Shown here in pieces: positions 1 through 8,060 of a stretch of DNA of 64,000 bases. The notes under the pieces were generated by a model. That model saw only the letters and a list, made by a program, of their open reading frames with translations, was not told the DNA's origin and made no database searches. The stretch is from Thalassoroseus pseudoceratinae (GTDB taxonomy: Bacteria; Planctomycetota; Planctomycetia; Planctomycetales; Planctomycetaceae). Position 1 is the stretch's first letter; each line of letters opens with the position of its first letter. Both the position numbers and the translations under genes were made by a program. The stretch lies in contig NZ_JAALXT010000003.1 in the NCBI RefSeq assembly GCF_011634775.1, forward strand, positions 930,001-994,000. Reading direction: 5' to 3'.

Positions 1-186
1 ACGTTTTCGCATCGCGTCGGCTTTTGTGAACGTCTCCGGTAACGGCTGTGGTTGCGGCAGCACCAAGTAACGTTCCCCACATTCTGAGCAAGGGACGTTT
101 TGCGGACGTTTCAGTCGACCGCCGGTCCATTGATGACCGCAACCACATATGATCTCGTAGGATTTATCGCTTCTCGAATCCTTCAC
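1..186 (-). CDS. Zinc-ribbon protein, N-terminal fragment (partial)
   Basis: Sixty-two codons are open from a GTG at 186 to the left window edge, with an in-frame stop just upstream. The peptide carries two cysteine knuckles, CGCGH and CSECG, about 20 residues apart, as in a zinc ribbon, followed by a proline/glutamine-rich stretch (VLPQPQPLPE). I recall similar N-terminal ribbons in planctomycete proteins, but the rest of the protein lies outside the window, so no function can be assigned. An extended -10 promoter lies about 60 bp upstream. The start codon is uncertain because no strong ribosome binding site is visible. Confidence 0.55.
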   Translation of the reverse strand, partial: MKDSRSDKSYEIICGCGHQWTGGRLKRPQNVPCSECGERYLVLPQPQPLPETFTKADAMRKR

Positions 187-245
187 AGATCACGCTTTCT
201 CGCTGTCCGAATAAGACATTTGTCGGCATGTTACCGCCTCTAGCG

Positions 246-254
246 ATTATAACA
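246..254 (-). promoter_or_regulatory. Extended -10 promoter for the leftmost minus-strand gene
   Basis: On the minus strand this reads TGTTATAAT, a perfect TGn-TATAAT extended -10 element. No good -35 hexamer is present, which fits extended -10 promoters. Transcription would begin near 239, about 50 nt before the GTG at 186. Confidence 0.5.
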
Positions 255-318
255 ACATGTTGACCCGCATCATCGGAAGTCTTTGCCCACTTCCCGTGCC
301 CAGACATCGACTCCCATT

Positions 319-347
319 TTGACGAACGAACAAATTGGGAGTATAGA
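319..347 (+). promoter_or_regulatory. Sigma70-like promoter of the FHA/coiled-coil gene
   Basis: TTGACG (319-324) and TATAGA (342-347) are separated by exactly 17 bp. Transcription would start near 354, leaving about an 80-nt leader before the ATG at 434. An ATG at 359 would be almost leaderless, so this promoter supports the later start. Confidence 0.6.
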
Positions 348-433
348 TCATTGATGGCTTGAATTCACTTCGCCGTCGAGCCGCTACCCGCAGTGGCTGT
401 TTGTGGGCACGTATTGAGGCAAAGGAATCGTTC

Positions 434-3400
434 ATGTTCGCCGTCTCCGACGAGGATTCTAAGAACCGTTCAATCCAAGGAGACGTGGCGATCGGTTTGG
501 TGCTTGAACCAACCCGCCGAATTGCCAACATTCGAGCTGTACTTCTGGAACGCGGCGAATGGACGATCGGTTCCGCGGAAGACTGTGCGATTCAGTTGAT
601 CGTGCCCGGCGTACAACCGCGTCACGCGACGATCTCCGTCGCAGCTCATCAAACAATCCTCGAAGCTTCGGATTCACGAACGTGGCACAACGATGGTCCG
701 TTTCGTAGAGCCGTTCTCAATCCTGGGGACCGGATTGCAATCGGACCAGTCGAGTTCCGCGTGCGGGCCGCAACTCAGGAGGAAATTCAGAAGCACAGCA
801 ACACTCAAGTCGCTTCGTCGAGTGTCGCTAACCCAACGTCCCCCGAACCACATTCCTTGCCAGCCAGCACCAACACCCCAAGTCAATCGAGCGGTGCGAC
901 ATCCCTTCTCAACCTCGAAGCCGATCGCCTTGCAAGAATGCGGGCCGATCTGGAACGAAAACTCGATGTGCTGACTAGCCGCGAGCAGGAGTTGATTGCG
1001 GAAGAGCGGTCGGTTCAGGAGGAAATGAATCGTCAGAGAGCGACGCTGGAATCCGAGTCCTCAGCACTGCGGGACCGCGCGGCGGATCTTCGTCGACAAG
1101 AAGACAGTCTGGAGAGACAAACACGATCATTCCAACGCAGGACGGAAGAGTTTGAGACGACAGTTGCAACTCGGGAAGCCAAACTCGACGAAGCGGAGTC
1201 GAAGATCAGCCTCGAAAGAGAGTCTCTAAATCGTGAACGTAGCGACTTCATCAAAGAGAAGGAGCAACTGCAAGAGTCGCTCGCCGATGAGCGTTCGCAA
1301 CTCGATAGTGAGCGAGAGCAACATCGCTCGCTCATGCGATCCGTCGAAGAAGAACAAGACAAGCTGCAAGGGCAGACAGAGGAGCTTAGTCGACGCGAAG
1401 AAAAACTAGTCGCTGCCGAAACAGACCTTAGTCATCGTCTCGACGACCTTCAAACACGCGAATCAGCGTTCAACGAACAGTTCGCGGAATACAAGCAAAA
1501 ACAGCAAGAACTCCAGTCACGTCAAGAGGAATGGGAATATCAACGCCAGGAGTTCGAGCGACAACAGCAGGAGTTGGAGAGTCGCGTCGAACAACTACAA
1601 GTTCGAGAACGCGAATTCGAGACAGCGTATCTCAACTCTCAGACGAAGGCAGACGATCTTGAACGACACCACCACGTATTTTCCGACCTGAAAGCGGAAT
1701 TCAGCACCGCAGCGACAGAGTTGCTGGGTCGACAACGCGCGGTCGAAGAACGGGAAAAAGATGTCGCCGACCGATTAGCGCAAAACACCAACACGGAACA
1801 TGAACTCAATCAACTGCGAATGCAGTTAGAGACGGACCGCACGCAAGTCGCCAGCGAACGTAGCGAACTAGTCGAAGCTGCACGACGAATCGATGAACGC
1901 CTCGAGGCCGTTTGTCAGGCTGAAGCAACGATCTCGGATCAGGAAGAGGTTTTGCGGGAACGAGAAGATTCCGTTGCACATCGAGAGACAGTTCTCACTG
2001 AATCCGAAGACCAACTCCGATCACTTCAAGAGCAAGTCGAGGCTGATCAAAGAGCACTTAAAGAGAGAGTTGCAGCCCATGAAAAGGAATCTGAGGCGTT
2101 AACCCGTCTTCGAACAGAACTTGAGTCTCTGCAAGAATCGCTCGACGCTCAATCCTCTCAAGTGCAAACGGAGACTAAGTCACTAGCAAGTCGGCAGGAA
2201 GAGATTTCGTCACTTGAGAAGTCGTTGAACGAGCGTAATTACGCACTACAACTTGACACCGAAAAACTATCTGAACTGCAGAAAGAGTTAAATTCCCGAC
2301 AAGTTTCACTGGATGAGGTCGAGGAAAAACTACAGAAAGAGAAAAAGGCACTTGCTAGCGAACGCGATGAGTTCGAGGCTCAACGTTTGACGCTGAACCA
2401 AGAGCGTCAAGAACTGGCCACAGAAATGGACGCCATGACGGAGCTGCGTTCCGAATTGGAGTCATGGCAAACCTCATTGGATGAGGAAAGTCGCCAACTC
2501 CAGTTAGACAAGGAGTCATTCAACGAAGAGCGTGAGAAGTTCACACAGGAAACCAAACACTCGCAGCAGCAAGAATCTGATGCGCCCCAGAATGAATTGA
2601 CTTCGCTACGCGATCAGATTGCATCGCAACAGTCGCAGTTCATTGAGCAAAAAACAGCTTGTAGTCAGCTGGAATCCGAGGTCGAACGATTAAAATCGGA
2701 ACTGACTAGCAAGGACTCCGAGTTGGTTGACCTTCGACAGCAACTCGAAAGCCTTCATACACACCGGACTGAAGATCAGGAAACCAATCTTTCCCTGACT
2801 GAGCAGGTCGCTAGCCTTGAGAACAGACTGTCCCAGGAGACTGCCGAGTTTGATCAGTGCAAGCACGAGCTAAGAAATGCGAGGAATGAACTTGAGGAGT
2901 CTTGTGATGCTCTTGCAAAACAAGCTGAAGAACTGCAGGAGCTTCGACGACAACTAGAGTCTCGGTCGGTGCCAGAGCCGAACAAATCAGAGATTGACGA
3001 CAAGCTCGCGTTGCTGAATCAAGCGGAAGAGCTGCGGATTGCATTCGAGGAACTCGAAACACGTCAATCTGCGTTAGCGGAGCGAGAACAATTCTTAGAT
3101 CGTCAAACTCAGCAACTCGCAAATCGAGAAGTCGAAGTTGATCAACTGTTAGCGTCTCTTGAGGATACGAGTTCTGCTCTGACTGAGCACCGGGCCGCAT
3201 TCGTCGATGCTTTGGGGGCAATTGAGAAAACTGACGAGGAAAATACTAGAGAAGTTGTCGGCGCAGACGAGTTCACAGCCGAGCGTGAAGAGCTTGAGCG
3301 TCTGCGGGCGGAGATTGAACTTGAAAGAGAAAGCTTAGACGCAGAAAAGACAAGACTCGCAACCTTACAGGCAGACTTGGAACAACAATCTCCTAGCATT

Positions 3401-4471
3401 GAGAATAGCAATGCAGACCAAGTCGATAATCTTGAAGATCTCGCTAAGATTGAAAATGAATCGACAACTACGACGGATGACACAGATGAAGCCTACGATC
3501 CATTTGCAGCTTTTGCAGAGAACACTGAAGAAGAGTCTCATGAACTAGATTCGCCAACGGAATCCGAGAGTTCGGAAGTTGATGGTGATGATCTCATCTC
3601 AGAAGCGTTGGCACGACTCGGAGTCACCGCCGACGATAATGCCAATCAGTTCGATGGTAGCACTGACACTGCTGAGCCAATCAAGGACTCAGAACCGACA
3701 TCTTCCGGAATGCGGCCGGAACTTGCGGCAATGTTCGGCATTGAATCGGATCAGACGCACGACTCGCCAACGAGTCAAATGGAGCCTAACTCTGATCCAT
3801 TCGATATCTTTGATACAGATCGATCAAGTGAAGATGTTGAGTCGTCTTCTGTTGAGTCGCCGGAGTTGGATTCGATCGCGACTTCAAGTGTGGACAACAC
3901 TGACGATCAGGTCCAAGAAGAGATTGATGTCGACAATCCAGATTCCATCGCTCTCTATATGGAGCGACTCTTAGCCCGAAATCGAAAACCGGGAACCACA
4001 GACGCCGCAACCTCGGCACCGGTCAAGGAAGAACCACTTTCCGTGACCGAACCGAATGCGATTCGGAAGGAATCGACGGATACGGTCGAGGACGAAACAC
4101 CACCGGCGGAACCAAAAGTTCCGAGAAAGAAAATCGACAAAGAAGCGGAACGTGCAGGCTTGGCGACGATGCGTGAACTGGCCAATTTCACGGCTCAGAG
4201 TGCGGTGGCTCGTCATAGTTGGAACAAGTTGCGGAATGCTGTCTTGCTTAAAATCGGACTTGCGACAACGTGTTTTGCAACAGCCGGAGTTCTGCTTGGC
4301 TTCAACATGCCACATTCGAAGATCTTCGCACCGATCGCCGTGTTGGGCGGTGGCTATGTCTGTGTCGAATTGGCGAAGTCGCTTCGTGAATTGAAGCGTG
4401 TTCCAAAGTCGAAGAGCAAGCGGAAGGAACGTCCATCGGCTAAAACCAACGAATTCGAATCAACTTGCTAA
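434..4471 (+). CDS. FHA-domain, giant coiled-coil membrane protein
   Basis: The product is about 1345 residues. Residues ~30-110 form an FHA-like domain (TIGSAEDC, then PRHA and GDRIAIG), the phosphothreonine-binding fold. Residues ~165-1020 are an almost unbroken Glu/Gln/Arg/Leu-rich coiled coil. An acidic, low-complexity linker and a short basic segment follow, and the C-terminus has two hydrophobic helices (one around LATTCFATAGVLLGF) with a Lys/Arg-rich tail. I infer a long filamentous protein anchored in the membrane by its C-terminus, with a phosphopeptide-reading head on the cytoplasmic side. The ATG at 434 is preferred over 359 because AAAGGA precedes it and the promoter sits just upstream. 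Its last 32 bp overlap the convergent gene. The cellular role is unknown. Confidence 0.85.
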   Translation: MFAVSDEDSKNRSIQGDVAIGLVLEPTRRIANIRAVLLERGEWTIGSAEDCAIQLIVPGVQPRHATISVAAHQTILEASDSRTWHNDGPFRRAVLNPGDRIAIGPVEFRVRAATQEEIQKHSNTQVASSSVANPTSPEPHSLPASTNTPSQSSGATSLLNLEADRLARMRADLERKLDVLTSREQELIAEERSVQEEMNRQRATLESESSALRDRAADLRRQEDSLERQTRSFQRRTEEFETTVATREAKLDEAESKISLERESLNRERSDFIKEKEQLQESLADERSQLDSEREQHRSLMRSVEEEQDKLQGQTEELSRREEKLVAAETDLSHRLDDLQTRESAFNEQFAEYKQKQQELQSRQEEWEYQRQEFERQQQELESRVEQLQVREREFETAYLNSQTKADDLERHHHVFSDLKAEFSTAATELLGRQRAVEEREKDVADRLAQNTNTEHELNQLRMQLETDRTQVASERSELVEAARRIDERLEAVCQAEATISDQEEVLREREDSVAHRETVLTESEDQLRSLQEQVEADQRALKERVAAHEKESEALTRLRTELESLQESLDAQSSQVQTETKSLASRQEEISSLEKSLNERNYALQLDTEKLSELQKELNSRQVSLDEVEEKLQKEKKALASERDEFEAQRLTLNQERQELATEMDAMTELRSELESWQTSLDEESRQLQLDKESFNEEREKFTQETKHSQQQESDAPQNELTSLRDQIASQQSQFIEQKTACSQLESEVERLKSELTSKDSELVDLRQQLESLHTHRTEDQETNLSLTEQVASLENRLSQETAEFDQCKHELRNARNELEESCDALAKQAEELQELRRQLESRSVPEPNKSEIDDKLALLNQAEELRIAFEELETRQSALAEREQFLDRQTQQLANREVEVDQLLASLEDTSSALTEHRAAFVDALGAIEKTDEENTREVVGADEFTAEREELERLRAEIELERESLDAEKTRLATLQADLEQQSPSIENSNADQVDNLEDLAKIENESTTTTDDTDEAYDPFAAFAENTEEESHELDSPTESESSEVDGDDLISEALARLGVTADDNANQFDGSTDTAEPIKDSEPTSSGMRPELAAMFGIESDQTHDSPTSQMEPNSDPFDIFDTDRSSEDVESSSVESPELDSIATSSVDNTDDQVQEEIDVDNPDSIALYMERLLARNRKPGTTDAATSAPVKEEPLSVTEPNAIRKESTDTVEDETPPAEPKVPRKKIDKEAERAGLATMRELANFTAQSAVARHSWNKLRNAVLLKIGLATTCFATAGVLLGFNMPHSKIFAPIAVLGGGYVCVELAKSLRELKRVPKSKSKRKERPSAKTNEFESTC

Positions 4472-4946
4472 GTGTCCGATTCGGTAATGAGGTGTCGTCT
4501 GTCGGTTCCACAGGTTTGTAGGTGCCGAAAATTCGATCCCAGATATCAACTAAGATTCCGAAGTTGTGTCGCCACATTTTGTGATGATGATGCAAGTAGT
4601 GAACTGGGCGGGGCATCCAGAACACCATCTCGGGGTATTCATGCTGGAGCTGATGGGCATACGCCGAGAGCGCAGCGTAAAGAATGCCGCCAATCGCGTA
4701 GCCCAAGCCCGCAGGGATCGAATACAGGAAACCGAACCACAGAATCGGTAGGCTTCCCAAAGTGTAATCGCAGAATTCGAAGAACCATCCTTGCCCATCA
4801 CCGTCTTGGTGGTGTCGTGCGTGCTTCTTGCTAAGAAACCCTCTGCCGTGCATCCAACGATGGACGACGTATTCCACGAGACTTGCGAATACGAGGGCGA
4901 TGCCAAATGCAATGCCAAATTCGGTGAACTCGGATTGTGTCATCAT
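4440..4946 (-). CDS. Fatty acid hydroxylase / sterol desaturase superfamily protein
   Basis: This is a 168-residue membrane protein with the histidine clusters of the di-iron fatty acid hydroxylase superfamily: HRWMH, HARHH, HQLQH and HYLHHHH. Several hydrophobic helices lie between them. The family inserts oxygen into C-H bonds of lipids or carotenoids; the length is close to short beta-carotene hydroxylase/FA2H-like members, but the substrate cannot be read from sequence. I start at the ATG at 4946 (MMTQ) because the upstream in-frame extension to 5018 is proline- and glycine-rich and does not look like this family. The 3' end overlaps the FHA gene tail-to-tail by 32 bp. Confidence 0.85.
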   Translation of the reverse strand: MMTQSEFTEFGIAFGIALVFASLVEYVVHRWMHGRGFLSKKHARHHQDGDGQGWFFEFCDYTLGSLPILWFGFLYSIPAGLGYAIGGILYAALSAYAHQLQHEYPEMVFWMPRPVHYLHHHHKMWRHNFGILVDIWDRIFGTYKPVEPTDDTSLPNRTLSKLIRIRWF

Positions 4947-5342
4947 TGTGGTTGAATCTGATGGGAATGTCGGCTCTTGAACACGCCCTCCAGCCACAAA
5001 TGGACCGGATTTGAGCACTCAGGTGATCTTCGCTTCGCCTTTCCCTGTCATATTTTACGGCGGTTCGAGTCGGCGAATCAACAGCCGACTTCGAAGGTCT
5101 TCAATTCTTCATGAATTGAACCGCGTGCTTCATGAAATTTTGCTTGCTGCGCTGAGCATCGGAAACTAGTGGAATTGGGCGATTTTTGCCGATCACGTCG
5201 ACCTTTGGGATTGCTCCTGAGATGTTGAATACACGGATCATGTTTGGCCGAAAGGATTATTACGGTTCGTCCGATCGGCTCTCCAGCAGTCGATGGAAAC
5301 TCGATGAAATGGAAATGCCCAGGTCTTCCAGGAATGAACTCC
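4947..5342 (+). other. Divergent intergenic region
   Basis: About 400 bp separate the hydroxylase start from the start of the HEAT protein. It holds the minus-strand promoter and dyad near 5052-5090 and a 7-bp inverted repeat near 5110. I found no convincing plus-strand promoter and no small gene with coding character. Confidence 0.4.
5052..5081 (-). promoter_or_regulatory. Sigma70-like promoter of the hydroxylase gene
   Basis: On the minus strand TTGATT (5081-5076) and TAAAAT (5057-5052) are 18 bp apart. The -35 hexamer lies inside a 7-bp dyad (5068-5074 with 5084-5090), a possible operator. Confidence 0.5.
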
Positions 5343-7955
5343 ATGAACAGTCGAAACCAAAGATTGCGAGCTCGCGGACGTCGAATCGCCGGCGTATTCG
5401 TTTCAGCGTGTATGTGTGGTCTTTGGCCGGCCACGTTGGGGACATCTCTCGCGGAAGCCGCCGATCCGAGTTACCAACGTTCAACACAAAGTAGCGGCCC
5501 TGGCTTGTTAAATCTCGAAGCCTTGGTCAAGAAACGGCCAGTCATGGTTTTGCCTTCACGGGAGTCGAAACCGACGACTCTAGTCAAACCATCGACGCCA
5601 GCGAGCGACTTGTTCGAAGTCGTTGAGCAATCGGCAAAGAGTTCTGCCACGGTGTCCACGCCGAAGGCAGTTCGTAAGGCGTCCACGCCGGTGACGGTTC
5701 CCACGGTGTCCCTGCCAGTGACGGTTCCCACGCAAGATGCCGTCCCAAAACCGACTTTGCGGGATGAGTCCCAGGATGCGTCGCCAATCGCGCAATCTGT
5801 ATTCGAAACGGAATGGACTTCTGCGAGCCAGCCGAATGCGAATGTGGCAACGCAGGTGAGTTTCAGTTCTGTAGAGAGCCCGGAAAAAATCGATCCCGGC
5901 ATTCAGAACCTCATCTCTGAGTTAACTGCCGAGGATCACGAAATTCGTCAAATGGCGGCGTTTACGTTGGGCGAGTCTGGTGAGGACGCGAAAGTCGCAT
6001 TGCCGGCACTCCGTCAGTCGATGTTTAGCAACTATACCATGGTGCGACTGCACGCGGCGGAAGCGGTCGCGAAATTGAATCCTGGCGATGATGTGGCCAT
6101 CGAAGTGTTGCTGCGAGGCCTGAGAGATGTGAACTCGGAAGTTCGTGTGATGGCTGCGACTGCGTTGTTCAGCGTTGCTCCGGCTCATCAGGCGGATGCT
6201 GTGACTGTTCTCAAGTCGTTGCAAAACGACCCGAACGAACATGTCCGATTGCTTGCCGAGACAGCGTTGCCGATCGAGGAAATCCAGCAACCGGCGCCGA
6301 TGCCACAAGAGGCGTATGAGCTACCACGTCGGACGGTCGAAGTGACTCCGGTCGATGCCGAACCCGCGATTGAAGAGGAATCTGTACCAGGTGAAGTGAG
6401 CGAGATTTCGAGTCAACCGGTTGTGGAACCGCAAGCGGATGCCTTCGACGAACATTTCACATCCCCCCAATCAACTTCCGCAGCGTTACCACCAGAATCA
6501 AACACAGGGGGACTGACTCCGAGTGAGTCGAGCGTCTTGGCAGCGGAACCGGTCGAAAAGGCTACGGCATCACCAACGCTGTCTCCGGAATTGGCTGATC
6601 TCGCCACTCGACTTGGCTCGGCGGATCCGATCCAGCAAAAGTACGCCTTGAGTGAATTGGTCTGGTTTGGATCCGAGGCGCGTGCCGTCTTGCCGCAGGT
6701 TCAGACTTGCTTGGCTTCCAGTGATGAAGTGGTCCGTGCCCATGCCGCCAAGGCTTTGCATGAGATTGCACCGGAGTACGACCGTCAGGCGGTCAGCGTT
6801 CTGACGGAGTTAGTCGGTTCCGTGCAACCCGGTGTGAGCCCGTTGGCTGCGTATTTCTTAGGGGAATTCGACTCGAAAGCACTCTTGGCTTTACCGGCAC
6901 TTCGTGAGGCGATGGCCAGTTCGGTTGGGTTGGATAAACTTCACGTCGCCGAAGCGATCTTGCGGATCGAACCTCAGGACGCAAACGCCGCTGCTACGTT
7001 GGTGCAGGCAGTTGCCGATGAGGATGAGTCCAGCCGATTCTTCGCCGCTTGTGCTCTGGTTGCAGCGGCACCGTATCATGACGACATCATTGTGCCAGCA
7101 TTGACGACGGCACAAAGTGATTCGAGTGCTCGTGTTCGGATGGCAGCCGACACAACTCTCACGGGGTATCTGACCGAGCCCAAAGGTGTTGCAACAGTCG
7201 TGGTGGCCGAACCTGCCGAAGACGTGCCAACCTTCGATACCGTTGAAATCCAGCAGCAGGAAGTCACGCAGTTCGATCAGCCGACCGAAGAAGTTTCCCC
7301 GTTGGAACCGGCGGTGAACGAGGTTCAGGACCCAGGCCCGTCACAAGTTCAATTGGTGCAAGTCGAAGTCCCTGTTCCTGACACGAGCAACCAACCAGCG
7401 AACGTTCCCGGCGAACCGGCTGCGGATTCGACACCAACGGAGTTGGACACAAACATCCCGGTCCAGAAGTGGACTGCTCGGACGCCGGGGGAACTCAAGC
7501 CAATTCGATACGTGACCATCAACACCGCCCCGAAACGTCGGGATGAAGATGGTCGCTTGCAGGAACTTCCGACCAACTATGGTGCGGCTTATCTGGAGCA
7601 ACAAGGACAAACGCGTACCGGGCAGGAATCCCGCCCTTGGATCGTGACCAGCAAGAGTTACGAGGCTCCCGCGTACTGTCACCGGCCGCTGTACTTTGAG
7701 GAAACCAATCTCGAACGGTATGGCCATCATTGGCACGGTGTGCAACCGCTGGTTTCGGCGGCTCACTTTTACGGGCGAATCCCGTTCATGCCTTACTTGG
7801 CGACGGTCTCGAAGCCATGGGAATGTGAGTACCCACTCGGCAAATATCGTCCGGGAAGTTGCTCCCCGTTTCAGCATGAACTCGTGCCGTTGCGAGCAGA
7901 CGCGGCCCTGGTCCAAGTCGGTGCAATGGCGGTGCCATTCTTCATCATTCATTGA
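5343..7955 (+). CDS. Secreted HEAT-repeat protein with planctomycete C-terminal domain
   Basis: The product is about 870 residues. An N-terminal arginine-rich segment and hydrophobic helix (GVFVSACMCGLWPA) ending near SLAEA look like a signal peptide. Two blocks of HEAT/PBS-lyase-like helical repeats occupy residues ~185-295 and ~415-610, separated by Pro/Glu/Ala/Ser-rich linkers; the N-terminal linker contains short tandem TVPT repeats. The last ~120 residues form a distinct compact domain with LYFEE, NLERYG, YRPGS and a hydrophobic end (FFIIH), a pattern I associate with planctomycete exported proteins. HEAT blocks usually serve as protein-binding scaffolds. The ATG at 5343 is chosen because it starts directly before the signal peptide and has AGGA upstream; ATG 5334 and 5244 are alternatives. 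Confidence 0.8.
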   Translation: MNSRNQRLRARGRRIAGVFVSACMCGLWPATLGTSLAEAADPSYQRSTQSSGPGLLNLEALVKKRPVMVLPSRESKPTTLVKPSTPASDLFEVVEQSAKSSATVSTPKAVRKASTPVTVPTVSLPVTVPTQDAVPKPTLRDESQDASPIAQSVFETEWTSASQPNANVATQVSFSSVESPEKIDPGIQNLISELTAEDHEIRQMAAFTLGESGEDAKVALPALRQSMFSNYTMVRLHAAEAVAKLNPGDDVAIEVLLRGLRDVNSEVRVMAATALFSVAPAHQADAVTVLKSLQNDPNEHVRLLAETALPIEEIQQPAPMPQEAYELPRRTVEVTPVDAEPAIEEESVPGEVSEISSQPVVEPQADAFDEHFTSPQSTSAALPPESNTGGLTPSESSVLAAEPVEKATASPTLSPELADLATRLGSADPIQQKYALSELVWFGSEARAVLPQVQTCLASSDEVVRAHAAKALHEIAPEYDRQAVSVLTELVGSVQPGVSPLAAYFLGEFDSKALLALPALREAMASSVGLDKLHVAEAILRIEPQDANAAATLVQAVADEDESSRFFAACALVAAAPYHDDIIVPALTTAQSDSSARVRMAADTTLTGYLTEPKGVATVVVAEPAEDVPTFDTVEIQQQEVTQFDQPTEEVSPLEPAVNEVQDPGPSQVQLVQVEVPVPDTSNQPANVPGEPAADSTPTELDTNIPVQKWTARTPGELKPIRYVTINTAPKRRDEDGRLQELPTNYGAAYLEQQGQTRTGQESRPWIVTSKSYEAPAYCHRPLYFEETNLERYGHHWHGVQPLVSAAHFYGRIPFMPYLATVSKPWECEYPLGKYRPGSCSPFQHELVPLRADAALVQVGAMAVPFFIIH

Positions 7956-7999
7956 CCCAACGAGAGACGACGAAAACCCTGTCTGATCCCCGCAGACGT

Positions 8000-8042
8000 A
8001 AAACCGCCCGCCGATCGCTAGTGATCGACGGGCGGTTTTTTC
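8000..8042 (+). terminator. Intrinsic terminator between convergent genes
   Basis: AAAACCGCCCG pairs with CGGGCGGTTTTT around a loop that holds a second paired segment (CGATC/GATCG). T runs lie on both outer sides, so the hairpin can terminate the HEAT gene and, read in the other direction, the VWA gene that ends at 8061. Confidence 0.85.
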
Positions 8043-8060
8043 ATGGATCAGTTTCAGAGA

